Below, piece by piece: positions 10,339 through 23,088 of a stretch of DNA of 36,398 nt. The position numbers and the translations under genes were made by a program. Position 1 is the stretch's first letter. Each line of letters begins with the position of its first letter. The DNA lies in contig JAHBMJ010000833.1 of assembly GCA_018398765.1 (NCBI GenBank), forward strand, positions 1-36,398, in the 5' to 3' direction. The DNA is from Chromera velia (lineage: Eukaryota; Sar; Chromeraceae). Below the pieces are notes generated by a model, which did not search any database, was not told the origin of the DNA, and was given only the letters and a program-made list of their open reading frames with translations.

Positions 10339-11440
10339 TCATGCTTCCTCCATCTCGATATCCAAATCCATCAGCTGTCTGATGTCGATCGGCTTCCCAC
10401 CACTCTGCTTGCGAAGCTTCTCGTACTCTTTCCGAATTTTTCCTTTCATCCGTTCCAACATTGCCTCGCTGGTGTCCCTTTGGCGAGCACGTGCGTAGGC
10501 TGCCACGACAGGGTGGTTTCTGTTTTTTTCGTTTTGTTGTCCCTCCACTTCCACAGACACGCTATTTCTGTCTCGCGACTCAAAGGAACCAAACTGGGCG
10601 TCGAGCCAGTTGAAGAGCTCGTCGGACGTCCAGTCTGGACAGAGCTCTCTCAAGACGGCCTCGGGGAAACCCTTCTTGAGCGTCGACCTGGAAAGCATCA
10701 GAGTGGAAAGGCAGAACGAAAACTGAGCTTGAAGGCCTTTGCACATTCAAAGAAGCTCTAATTTTTGTTGTCCTGTTTGTAAAGATATGGGCTTTCTCTG
10801 GTTGAGGAGTGTCAAAGAAATGCTACTGCTCTAGACACTCAGTTGGAGACTAAGAATAGAGCGAGGGCTTCTCTTTTCTTCAGGTCGGTCAGGGCACTTG
10901 CCGGCCGGCTGGATCGGGAAAGGCTGCTTCCTTCCTTCCTTTCTTCTTTCGTTACCCGCTCAACCTTCTCTAGCGCACAGACAGAGTCTGGACGGCAAAA
11001 GAGTGCATCCTAATACAGATACAGAAGCAAACTCCTGCAGAAAACAAACACCGTGTGAGACGGTGCGGCCAAAAAAGGAGAAGGCGGAGATCTGGGATGC
11101 GTTCTTCTCTCCGTCTTTCAGTATGACCGTTCCTTCATTTTGCCAGACTGACCGAACGAAAGAATGGAAGAAGGTGTGAAATTCATGTTCCAGTTCCGAG
11201 GCAGAGGCCACAGAGGAACCTGCGTAGACGAGAAGGTAGGGCGCCGTGTGGCCAGGAATCTCCTGCAGACACGACAACACCAGAGGGTGGGTACAGCAGG
11301 ATGATGGCAATGAGCCACGAGCAGGAACGGACAGAGATTGGCATGGGAGGGTGCAGCTGCATGGCGGCGTTACTCAAGAGATCACAACGACGTGGCTGGA
11401 CACTTCTGCACTGTTGCTTGCTTGCTGTCTGTCCCTACAG

Positions 11441-11474
<34 letters not shown>

Positions 11475-14400
11475 ATTTCAGGCACTTGAGGACCCCGCCC
11501 TTCACTTCCCTTCCTCCCATCTTCTCATATACACATTCACTCATTCAGTCATTCACCAATTCACTCAACAGCTCTCCTGACTCTGGCTTCCGTTTACACC
11601 TTCACTCGGCCCCCCCCCCCTCCCTCTCTTCCCCCGTGCACACCCTCCCTCACCGTGAATCTGCACTCTGCGTGATAGGACAGCCAGCCGGACTGATCCG
11701 AAGCGCACCACCAGTACCAGTAGACGGAGAGCGCAGGGTAGAGGTAGTCCTTCACAAACTGCCAAAGCTGTTCCGCCCTCCTCCTGTCAACCCCAAGCTT
11801 TTCCCCCTGCTTGTCAAGGAGCGTTCGGTCCATTGCCGAGAGGCGCGGAGGGACAGTCAGACGGAGAGCAACGCAAAGCTGGCTGTTGGCCTCCGCGGGA
11901 TTCGTCGAATTTCTGTACGCAGGCAGGCAGGCAGGCAGGCAGGAAGGGAAAAAGCAAATAGCATAACCGCAAGCGGAAAGGAAAGAGCACACCTGTAAAT
12001 ACGCGAAACCACGCACTACCGATCATTATCTTCATTTCGTTGTTTGGAAAAGATCGAGCAGATCCACATCAGTCTCCACTTTCATAAGAAAGCAAGGGGA
12101 GGACAGGACATGGTGGGCTGAAGCACCAACAGAGATGGAAGTGCAGATGGCAGAAGTAGAAAGAAAAGAAAAGCCGGTCGACGCAAGACAGCCAAGAAAC
12201 GAAGCAGCCCGCAACAGACCACATGAATGAATAAATAAGCGAATGGATGCACAGCTGACCTGAGAACCTGCCGGGTCTCCCTCGATCCCCTCCACGGTTT
12301 CTCTAACTCGTCGGGGTCCATTGACAAGAAGGGGAGGGCCTCCGTCCACTCCGACGGTCCCGGAAAGCGTTTTCCTGTGTGCCCTCTGTCACTCTCCACT
12401 GCTGCATGCGACTCTGATAGAAGCTTCACCCCAGCGCTCTGATGATGCCCCGCATGCGACTCCGACTTTCCCCCCTCACCCGGACTTTCCCCCGCAGTCT
12501 CAGCCCCCCCCCCAAGCATCGCAGCAAGCAGATCTTCATCTGTATCGAGGGCCGCGGTTTCGCTCGGCTCTTCAACGGGTTTGGACTCGGCCGTCTCCTC
12601 TGTGGGAACGGGAGGGAGGTTGGGGGTGAGAATGCTGCCAAAGTCGACAGCCGCTTCTGCGGGGGCGTTGCGCATCGCGCGGTTTGCAACCGTGAGGGTG
12701 TTTTGGGAGAATCCGCTCAGCTGCAGAGGAGTCTTGGAAGAGGACGGAGAGTCCCCGACCCCCGTCCCCATGTTCGTTCCTCTTTTCTGGAAGAACGCTC
12801 CGACAGCCGCACTCGAGCTATCTGGGTTCGCAGGATAGGGCGAAGTTACGTTGGCTTCTTCGTACAGCTGCTCAAGCCAGGCGTGCTGCTCTTGGGCTTC
12901 GTTGGCATCCCCAAATCGACCTTCAACGAAGAGCTGCAAGAAGAGACGGGGTGAACAAATGATCGAGAGTCAAATAGCGATGGAAGAGCAGAAAATGAAA
13001 TCAATTGTCATGAGAGAATGACAGACAGAAGAAACACGGATAGTAACAGTCGGGACAAATTCTCACCCCCTCTCTTCATCCACCTGCGGGAACTTTCTCT
13101 TGTACGCACCTCACAGTGCTTTCTTTCAGCATTGCCCATTCTGTCTGTTTGATGGTCCCCCACCATCTAACCCCCCCCTCCAATATGCCCCTACGTACCT
13201 GCAAGCGGTGTCTCTTCAACACAGCGACTCCAAAGTCCATCACCTCCTCGAAGCTCATCTCCCCCTTCTCAACAAAATCCACACACTCAAGCAACTTTGA
13301 CCACCCCTCACCCACTCCCCGTCGACCCGCATCCCCCACCCTGCCCTCGAAAACCAACTTCTGCTTCAACACGTAAATAGGCTCCAGGGACACCGCAGCA
13401 TTCCCCAGGGCGACTTGATGACGCTGCACGACTCTCCTGCGTGCGTCATCGAAGCTTCCTCTCAGATTTAAAAACAGACGCGCCCAACGTCGCGCTTCAA
13501 GGCGGGCTGATACCTCTGCCTTCGTCTCAAAGTCATCTTCCTTTCTGCTCATGGCTTGCTCCATCAGCTTTCCCGACTTGAACTCATCCCACTTGGACTC
13601 CAGCTCGAGGAGACGTCCAAGAACTCCACGCGCATTTGGGAACAGCCAGTAGCCCTTCAGTTTGGGCACATCCACCTCCGGCAACAGGCGGATGCCTCGA
13701 GGCGACCCCTCGTCAGGCGGGGTGTCCCCCTCCAACAGCTCCATTTCCATCTTCAAGTTCTCCTTCGTTCTCACGTGCCTCTGCCTCTCCTGGCCACCAG
13801 AAGGCTCAGGAAGGTCTGGGTCTTCTGGGTTGAAAGGGGCGTCAAAGGGAAGGGGCTTCTGCGCTTTCTCCTTGGCAGAGAAAAGGGGGGACTCGGAGCC
13901 CACTAGGCGGAGCGTCAAGCTGCACGCACGAGGTAAAGAAGAGGAAGAGACGGAAAGAAGGGAAGACGCCCCATGTCTGAACGGTTCAAAGGGGCCAGAC
14001 CGCACGGAAACATGGAGAAGAATCAAAAAACGAGACCAAAGCAGGCAGAGGGAGGAGAGTTTTTCTACTTCAAAGACCACGACGAGAAAAAAGAAGAGAC
14101 AAGAGACCAAACAGACCGACCTCCCTGCAGGCAGAGCCTGAGCGACGCATGCCATTCCCGAGGGCATTTGGAGGACCCTACCGACTCCCTTGAACTTCTC
14201 CCCGTCCTGTTCTCTTTTCTCCCCCTTCGTTGCGCTCTCCCTCGCGGAGTCCCTTCCTTGGAATGCGCCGTTGAGCAACTCTGCGAACACAGCAGTCATC
14301 GCGAAGTTCTTCTCTGACGCGACGATGGCTGGATTAGACAGATGGGCAACCGTTGAGGGGTCTGGGAAAAAGTCCGTCTCTGCGTAGGTCGGGGTGGCCA

Positions 14401-17400
14401 GACTGAGGGGAGTCGCCATGGGAGGGGGGAGACCAACAAAGTCCAGATTCGCTCGAGAAGACCCCGACACAGTCCTCCAGGTCGTCTGCGTGACCACACA
14501 GGAAGGAGGGAGTGTGGGTGGACACTTTAGATAGAGTCGGCTGCTGCATCTACAGGCGTACGTGTGTCATGTGCTGATCCACTCTTTGTGCGTAAGTATG
14601 TTTGGGGGGAGAGGTTTCATCTCTTTTTTGGGATAGTAAGATCATGATCTTATTGTTCTATGGATAAATGTCCTTCCTGCTTTTTTGGTAGATGAACCTT
14701 CCTTTGCTTTTCACTATCTTATTGCGTTTACATGGAGAAAGGGAAAAACCCGCAGACGACATACGAACACAAAGCCTCTCTCCCTCTGCTCTCTTTCGAC
14801 TCTGTTTTCCCTCTGCTCCCTCACCTGTATACGGTCTCTCCCCGTTCTGTCGTACACAATCACCTCGGGACCTCCCGGCCACATGCGTCCTTCCTTCGAG
14901 TCGACGTACACTCTGCAGTCAAGCAATCAAGCACTCAACGAGGTTGCACACGCATCTAGCTAGATGCACCGACAGACAGACAGTCCCTCCCTCCATTCCT
15001 CTCCTCCCGTCCAGTCACCCAGGCAGGCCCGCTCTTTACTCAGCTGCTCATCCAACAGGGGGGGGCGCTCCAACAAATACAGGAAGGAAGGAAGGAAGGA
15101 AGGAAAGAGACGAAAAAAAAAAGTACAAATTACATCCGTCGCAAACAGAAAGAAATCGACCGCCAGGTGCACACGAGAGGCAGAAAAGCACAGCAAGGCA
15201 GCTCAGAATGGGAAGCAAACACCCCTATCTTGCCCTCGTCCACAAACGCACACACCCACATTCGTCCAAACCCTTCTTACCCGTCAAGAGAACGGAGGTC
15301 GACCACTTCAGTGAAGGGAAGAAAATTCAGATCCGTCCTTTGTTTCGTTTCTGCAAACGCTGTTTTTCGATCCTTCTCGGTAGCCGATCCTGTGGCCAAA
15401 TTCAGATTATTCTGCTCGTCCTCATCTGTGAAAATAGAACCGACATCCTTCGTCGCGGCCACCTTGACTGCAGTCACCCCCTTTTTGAAAGTCTTCTTTA
15501 GCCCTCCAAAGAAATCGCCCCCCTTCTCTTCCATGTCCAGCCCCTCTTCCCTCGCACGCTGTCTTCGTTCTCTCTCGAGTGCTTGTTTCTTCGCCATGAC
15601 CAAATCACTCTGGAACAGCCCGTCATTCCACCTCTGTGCAGAAGTCAGATTTGAGTCCTCGGTCTTCGGCCTCCTTTGTCCTTTGAGGACCAACTTCGAG
15701 ACCCTTCCCTCGTTTCTCACTGCCTGCAGAACGTCCGTCAATGGAGCTCTCCTAGTGACAGACTCGAAGAATGGATCCTTCGCTGTGTCAGGAACCAGCT
15801 TGGGAGACAGGACTCCCGAGGGCTCCTCTATCCCGGACTTGGCCGGCGTATTCGAGACTAGGGTCGACACGGCCCTTAAAGGAGTGAGGAAGCCAAAAGC
15901 GGCTTCCATCAATTTGATGTCAAAGTTCTCCGGGTCGTTTTCATCTGCAAAGTCAATCAACCATTCGAGAAGTTTGCCCCAAAGTTACTCTTGCTAACCA
16001 GACTCTTGAGCGCGTGAAGCAATGTTTGTGACGGTGCTTGCTTGTGTTCTTGAGTGAAATGCAATCGATTCCTTCGGTCGTGTATAAGAAGGGGACCGGC
16101 CAGCGCCAGTCTAGGCGACAGCACAGAAGAGAGAAATGGAGGAGGAGCGTAAGGACACGCTGGCCATTTGACATTGTGACATACTGATGGACTTACATTT
16201 TGTGAAGAAGGCCTCGGCAACATCAGAGGAAGTGAAGAGGCCGGAGATCGACTCAATCACCTCCCCACTCTCCCTTCCATCCAGCTCAGAAAGGAAGCTG
16301 CAAACAGACCAGAGAGAGAAATTGGTGGACGGACCATAACACGACCTCACAGACGAAATGCAGAGAGAGAAAGACACGTGGAGAAGTCGATACAGTTCCC
16401 TAAGTGTGTCCCTCTGTTTCGAAGCTCTAAAAAGGACAGCTTCCTTTTGAATTCAACACCCGAAGGCGGCAGCTCTTTATGCATCAAAAAGACCGACCCC
16501 TCTCCACCTCCACCGAAGAAGTAGAAGAGAGACAGAGAGAAGAGAGAGACGGGAACAATCGCGCAAGCAGACGGAATCCTCTCTCTCACTCCAGAAAGAC
16601 TCACTGACTGACTGACGTTTGGCCTGCCTGGACAGTCTTCCAGATCAGCGCCAGTCTGAATTCTCGAGTCTCGTCACGAAGCCATCCGTCCCTGGCTCTC
16701 TTCCGGACGTCATCAAAGAATTCCACCCAGGCATCAACAACAAGACCAGCACGCTCACGGCCCTGCACACAGATCAGATGGACATGCATGATATTTGCAC
16801 AGCCGGGACTGTTTTGACGACCGGTTTCTTCTTTTCACAGAGCGTTGACCCCCACAGCGGCACATAGACGAACAGACAGAGGGGGCAGCTGGACGTACTG
16901 CTGAAAGCGACAGGCAGAGGGAGATGAAAGACAAAAATCCCCTTGTCCTTCGCGTACGCACACTGGCTGGTCAGTGTACCTCTTTGTCCTCTCCCTTTTT
17001 CTCCACTTCATTCTTCCCCCCGCCCCTCCTTTCTGAGCGCATGCCATTAGAAAAGTCGACGCTCTCTCTCACATACAAAAGGAAAGACGCACGCACCAAG
17101 GGAGTGAGGACAGAGATCGCCTCTGAAGTCATGTCGCTGCACCCAAAGCTCGAGAAAGCCTTGCAACCAGGGACCCAGTCAGAGATCCACACAGCCCCAG
17201 GCCCGTCCACCTCCTCGGCCCTTCTATTGATGAACCCCACAGGATTCAGATAAGAAGTCAGGAAGTTCAACATCACCTGAAGGAAGGGAGGAGGGAATTA
17301 AGGGAAGGCATTCAATTAGATTCGGCTGCTTTTCATTCGACTCCAATGGCCGACAGACAAACAGACCGATTGAATGGACGGAGGGTGCAAAAGACGAATC

Positions 17401-19812
17401 CACTGAAAGGCTGAATCTCACACCGTTAAATCTCTATCTGCATTGAAAGTCTCCCTCCCTCCCTCCCTCCCTCCCTCCCTCTCCCCCTCCCTCCCTCTCT
17501 GTCGGTAAGCCTGGCAGCCCCCCCACCAAGCACTTCTTTTGTTTTACCAACCTATACCTTTGTCTCTGTGATTTTGTCTGCCTGGAAGTCTGTCTACGCA
17601 TGCATCTGGAAAACTGCAAAGTCTCTCTGAATCCCTATCGCCATTTGCTGATGTCCCGACCTGCACATAGCGTCCCTGCACAGACTTCGGAAGTTCTAGG
17701 AAGAATTCCCTCAGAGCGAACTGCTCATCTGTCAGCTTTCTCGTCTCCTCTTCCTCTGCAACCGGGCGAACCTGCAGTCACCCATTCATCCATCCATTCG
17801 TTCATCCGTGTGTAGGTGTAGCCCTCCAGGCAGCCCGTCAATCTGTGTTCACGTCAGACAGGAAGTTCAGACCAAGAAGAGAGACTCGAAAGACCGATCA
17901 ACACTTCCCCCGGACTTGATACAGGTCTAGGTGCAGATGAGTGTTGTCAGTGAGTCTAGGAAGGTTCATCGATCGGAAGCTATCAAGAAAGCAGGGAGGG
18001 GACAACAGAGCACAAAGAGAAGGCAGAGGAAGAGAAAAGAAGAATGAGAGAAAGAAGAGAAACAACAGTACAGTCTCCATCTGCTGATCAAAGTACCCAG
18101 AGATTCGATTTGGGAACTCTTCCGGAAGAAACAAGACACGCGCTTTCGGCACAAACAAACAACCCACCGACCTTCGAGTTAAAGTTGTAGTAAATCGTCA
18201 GCATGTCGAAGGCAGACTGAGGTGCGAAGACGTCGACATGCCAGTTGAGGTCGCAGATATCTTCCTTTCTCTCCGGCGCCTTTCGCATCTTCTGAGGCGG
18301 TGGATAGAGTTTATCTGGTACCGTCACCGAGTCAAAGTTCAGAGTGCCCCATGAGTCCTCCATGGCATCTCTGAGGTCCTCCAAAGAGAGGTCCGCAACA
18401 GCAAAAGCCCTGCATGTCAGGAAAGTAAAGCACCCAGACAGGGACAGAAAGGAGAAATGGGGGGGGGGGCATGGAGGGGTGGAAGGAGAAAGAGGATCAG
18501 GGTGTCACCGGAAAAAGGTGAAGAGGTGCAGAGAGATACCCGGGCCCCTCAGTCAATCACTGTGTCATTCCCTGCCTCGCTGACGTGCCTATGGACGGGG
18601 ATTCGAGTCTCTGACAGGAACATAGGAAACCGAACTACATGGACTGTGAATAGGAGTTCAGCAGACAGAGACAGAGTCAGTGGCTGATTGACTGACTGAC
18701 TTGATGTTCTGAGGGACATAGAAAGTCGCGAAATGTCTCTCGACGGCTTTGGCTGTCCTTCTCAGCTTGGCTCTTGAGTATTCCGCCAGTTCCTCAAACG
18801 GTCGGTCCTTCAACTCCTCCCATGTCAATCCGTCCGCAAGCCCGGAGGAATGCTTTTTCTTGTTCGCTTTTCCGGAGAACTTTCCGGGAACCAACAGCTC
18901 ATCCTTTCCCGAAATGAGCTTTCCGGGAGGAACCAGAGTGTTCAGGTTCCCAATGGAAAAGTACGGCCGCCACTCTCGGGTTGCCTGTCTGTACGCCTGC
19001 ATGCTGTGTCTGATCGGTTTCGCCTTGGCATAATGGAACTCCGAGTCGATTCTCTGGATCTCCCCCAGCATTCTCTCGGACGGATGGTTGAACTCCGTCA
19101 ACAGCTCCACAAGCTGCATCCATCCATCCATCCATCCATGCAGTCGTGCATGCACCCAGACAGGGACAGGAAGGAGTGAAGGAACCGTCACGATGCAAAC
19201 AGGGGCAGATGAAAGAAACGCCACACTTGAAGAGGGTGAGCAAGAATTAGGTAGACTGAAAGACAAAAGGAGCAGCAGCGGAGGAAAGATGAGATACATG
19301 AGGCGAGGCGGGTGGGGACACCCCAGAAAGAAGCCCGAAGGACAACTGACCCCCTCCAAAGAGTCATCGATGTTGTCAGGATTGCAGTACTCAAAGAACG
19401 TCGTCACCGCGTCCCCGACGCACGCATTAGAGGCCTGGAACACCTTGAAGTCCCTGCCCGTCCAGATATGCTCCATCAGATGGGCAACTCCGTACATTCG
19501 GGTATCATCTGTTTTGTTCTTGAAGTTCAAAGGGCAGTGCACGTCCATGTTTCCACCCACGTTCAGGATCATGCCCACCATGGCAGTGGAGGACTGCTTC
19601 AAGCTGACGGTCAGACACTCTATGCCATTGTCCAGGACGAATCTGTCACGGTCGAGACTGATGTCCAGAGGCTTCTCCGCCATCAAGAGAGAAGACCGCG
19701 CATCCCGTCTCCCCTGTCGAAAGGGGGCAAGGGGGGATGAACGAAGAAGGAAGGCGGAAGACGCACTTCCCAAGAGAAAGACAGAGAGGAGACGGGCAAG
19801 GAAGCCTTGCAT
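10339..19812 (-). CDS. M16A (insulysin/pitrilysin-type) zinc metalloprotease with signal peptide, 16 exons
   Basis: Peptidases of this family degrade peptides inside a closed chamber. Exons on the minus strand: 19812-19351, 19113-18701, 18409-about 18164, 17979-17916, 17771-17661, 17276-17097, 16762-16617, 16297-16197, 15944-15281, 14912-14825, 14485-14121, 13919-13199, 12933-12260, 11912-11654, 11262-11153, 10687-10339; about 1650 residues. The inverted zinc motif HLMEH is at residues 111-115, and the third ligand Glu is in IDSEF (about 179). NACVGDAVTTFF and FSIGNLNTL match the insulysin N-domain, and GWLSYHAECRF with HTAPYLLVYAGSS the C-half. It is longer than the usual ~1000 residues because of charged, low-complexity insertions (about 590-795 and 1210-1400). 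Residues 1-20 are a signal peptide ending SASSA, followed by Phe21 and an Arg/Ser-rich stretch, like a bipartite plastid leader. Apicomplexan secreted M16A proteases (toxolysins) are the alternative analogue. The exon 3 end is the least certain junction. Confidence 0.85.
11431..11475. repeat. (GACA)n microsatellite in an M16 intron
   Basis: About ten ACAG/GACA tetranucleotides inside the intron between exons 14 and 15. On the gene's own strand this reads (TCTG)n, the same unit that ends the composite intronic repeat in the other two genes. Confidence 0.9.
17446..17498. repeat. (CCTC)n microsatellite in an M16 intron
   Basis: Tandem CTCC/CCCT tetranucleotides within the intron between exons 5 and 6. 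On the gene strand this is a GGGA-rich purine tract. Confidence 0.9.
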
Positions 19813-20686
19813 TTCGGCAGTTCGGCCTTCAAAGTGGTGGCATACAAAGAGTCTCGTCAGAGAGACGGCCAACTACTTGGCGTCTTCTTTCAAGTAGCCG
19901 TCACCCTTTGTGCAGTGGAAACAGCTCGCAAGTGGAGAACAATCTGTGCAGCTATGCAGCTCTTCAATGCCTTGCGCAGGCAATTGTCTGTGAAAGAAAG
20001 ATCCCGGTCGAAGGGAACTGGCTACGTACAGTGAGGGCTCAATTAGAGTCAGTCTCATGCTGGGGAGGGGGAAGCTCCGTGCGAACGAGCCGTGACGGCC
20101 GACTTTCTCTTCGAAGAATTGAAATATCATGCCCCACAAGCAGTTTTCCGGGACCCGTACATGGAGGGACCCTGCGGGTTCGCGCGGGCGGGCGCCGGGG
20201 CGCGGTGCATGCATGGGGGGCCGCGGGCGAAAATGCATATGTATATGCGAAATATATGCGAAATATATATACATCTTATTTTCTGGGGAATTATATATAT
20301 ATAAGCATACACATTTTTCCAGACACAATTCACCATCAAACTGGAATGCTGCAAGCTGTGGCTCACAAACGAACATGTCCCCCCCTTGCAGATTGTTGGT
20401 TGCTAGGGAGTTCCCTGTTCAACTCCAGATAGACGGTTTGGTCAGCAACACTTAATCTGAAAACCTACAAAATAATCATTCGCGAACCCATGGTCTCCTT
20501 CTGTTCTCAGACACTCACCGTGAGGTTTTTGGGCCAGGCATAGCATCGACCACCCCCGATGAATGAGACCTGGAAGGTAGCAAACGTCATATACACGTTT
20601 GGGAAGCTTCCTTGTAGGCAGTTTGACGGGAACAACACATAGTCTCTCTTGTGTTGTTTCAATAAACGACAGGAAACATCTCCAGC
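19813..20686. promoter_or_regulatory. Divergent (head-to-head) promoter region of the M16 and IQ-motif genes
   Basis: The M16 start (19812, minus) and the IQ-protein start (20687, plus) face away from each other over 874 bases, so both 5' flanks lie here. The region has a GC-rich block (20160-20230), a TGCATGCA octamer inside it (20206-20213) and an (AT)-rich stretch with TATATATA (20270-20303) just beside it. A minus-strand frame ending at 20519 with a good donor (ACG then GTGAGT) encodes a protein-like stretch (FPNVYMTFATFQVSFIGGG); it may be an exon of an unrecognised transcript, or chance. The promoter role is inferred from layout. Confidence 0.45.
20206..20213. promoter_or_regulatory. 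TGCATGCA octamer in the divergent promoter
   Basis: A perfect copy of the palindromic octamer bound in Plasmodium by the AP2-domain protein PF14_0633. It sits within a GC-rich block between two divergently transcribed genes. Function is inferred. Confidence 0.35.
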
Positions 20687-22259
20687 ATGCTGGAGGTTCA
20701 GGCTGACCCCTCCCGTTGCTTTGTTCCTGTCCTGAATGCTCAGAGAGAATGGACAGACGAAGAAATCGAAGCAATGGTCGAGGCGGATCTCGCCGCAACA
20801 ACACTCTCGGACTTCGAAGACGAAGAGGCAGACATGGAGAAAGAGAGAGGCCTCCCCGTCCCTTCCCCCGACCTGTCCGACGAAGAAGACAGCCCTGAAG
20901 AACAAGCTCTGCCAGAAGAAGAGCAGCAACGTCTGCAGTCCGAGAAGGAAAGACTCCAAGAGGAGGGGGACGCTTTTGTGTCTCTCTTCAGGCAACGACA
21001 AGATGACATGGAGGACCTCCAAATGTGGCACGAGAAGGTCATGACCAGTCTGCAAGAGATTCAGTCGTACATGTCAAAAGCAGAGCTGCCTGACTTTGAC
21101 GCAGAGCCCCCGTCCCACCCCCAGGCATCTTCCTCGTCTGATGATGAGAGCGAAAGAGAAAAGGGGACGCCAAGGCCTGATCCTGCTCTCTTAGACGGCA
21201 CTGCTGATCTTTCCTCTGCCTCAGGAGACGGGGCGAAGAACGAGGAGAACGGTCCCGGTCCAACAGTGGAAGAGGAAGGGGAGGACATCGAAGAAGGCAT
21301 GACTGATGTTTCAGTTCTCAGAGGTTTGAAGGACGCGGTGGTGATGAGGGCGTCAGATCCGGCGGAGGCAGCCGCAAGAGCTTCAGAAGCAGATGAAGCA
21401 GCAAGAAGGGCAGTGTCGACTCGAGAAAGCTGGAATCAAGATACGGTCAGTGAGTGAGTCTGTCGTTGAGTCCACTTGTTATCAAAAGAGGGTTGTTTCG
21501 TGAATATACAGGCTGACAGGCATTTGAAGGAAGGTCGCATTTTGATTCTGCTGCACAGTTTCTCTCTTCCTTTTTTTCCTTCTGCCAGCATGCTTCAGAT
21601 TTCATGACTGCTAGACTAAATTGTTTCTCCTGCTTTTGTTCTTCGGTATTTCTTTGCGTTTTTCTTTCTCTTGGCTTCTGCCAAGTGTCACGGATGAACA
21701 AATCCTTAGCCAGTGTCGAGTGTCACTTTGGTTCTCGCGGCCCAAGGCATCATTTGTCCCTCAGTGGTTCAACAGAGAAAAGCTTCCTGTCCGCCCTATA
21801 CCCCTTTTTTTCATTATTTCAGAGCTCTGGAGAGAAGGAAGGGGAAGGAGACGACCCACAGGCACCTCAGGGCGAAGAGGGGAAGCAGACGGAGGAACAG
21901 AAAAAGGAACCCTCTGAGGAGGAAAAGGAAAAACAGAGGTTATTGGAAGTCGCAAAGACTTTGGAAGAAAGCCGTGCGAAGGCCCGGGAAAGAGAAAAAG
22001 AGCGGCAGAATCAGAGGCAGAGGGAACTTGAGGAGGCGCTCACGTTGAAGAGACAAAAAGACGAGGAAGCAGCTGCTGCGGAGATTCAGAGACTGTCTGA
22101 AATCTTCGAGAGGCAACGGAGGGAACTCGAAAGCCGTCAGAGAATGTCAGTCAGGCAGTATGTTCTGTCAGTCAGTCAGTCAGTCAGTCAGTCAGTCAGT
22201 CTGTCTGTCTGTCTGTGGCGTTCATGAAGAAAAAGAGGGAGAAGAAGAAGAAACATATA

Positions 22260-22299
<40 letters not shown>

Positions 22300-23055
22300 T
22301 CTGTCTGTTGTGTACGTGAAGAAAAGAAGCGAGAAGAAGAACCGTATAGTTTGCCTGTCTCTCTGTCTGCGTATCTATCTGTCTGTTTATCTATCTGCGT
22401 TTTTGGAAGCAGGCCAACGTGCATCCATCTGTCTGGTTATCTGTTTGTTTGTCTGCCTGCTTCCGTGTCCCGATCGATGGCTGGACTGATGCATGGATGG
22501 TTGCAGGGTGGTTGAAGAGCAAGAGCGTCTCCGGGAGGGAGACGAAATGAGACTGGCAGACCTGGAAAGTTTTGAGGCAGAGAGTTTCTATCGCATGCGT
22601 CTCTGGTCAGCTGGAACGAAGATGGCGGTCTGTCCCAGTCGAGTCAAAAACAAAAAAAAGAAATGGAATGCATCTCATAAATCAGAGAACGAAAGAAGTG
22701 CTGAATAGATACGGGATCTTGCATTCTGAGCAAAAACGAAAAAAGACTTGGAGAGAGTCTGAATTTTCCCCTTCGGCTCGTATTGCGCGACCCGAAAAAA
22801 GAAGAAAGAGGGAAACAGACAGCATGACGCTGCGGATCTGATGTGCATGCGAAAAGAGCCCTCTAAGGAGTGAGGCGTGAAAGAGAGGAGGAGGAACGAA
22901 GAAAGCTTTCAGATTTTGTTTTTCCACCGTCAGACTCAAGACCTCTCTGTATCTCTCTCGCGCTCTGCATTCCTCTTCATCCTATCTTTCTGTTTTGTTG
23001 TTTGGTGTCTCCAACTGCGTCTGCTGTCTTTCCTTCTTCCTTCCTTCCGTCCTTC

Positions 23056-23088
<33 letters not shown>

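Noticed and set aside
19114-19350. M16 exon 1 and 2 as one uninterrupted 404-codon exon
   Set aside because: The frame reads through, but 237 in-frame bases include a (CATC)n run and hydrophobic low-complexity sequence, and are bounded by a GTCAGT donor and TGCAG acceptor; removing them joins the family-conserved segments correctly.
22493-22841. ORFs following IQ-gene exon 3 as coding
   Set aside because: Beyond the donor at 22606 the frames lose the coiled-coil character and do not keep phase with the next exon at 23134; treated as intron, with a small missed exon still possible.
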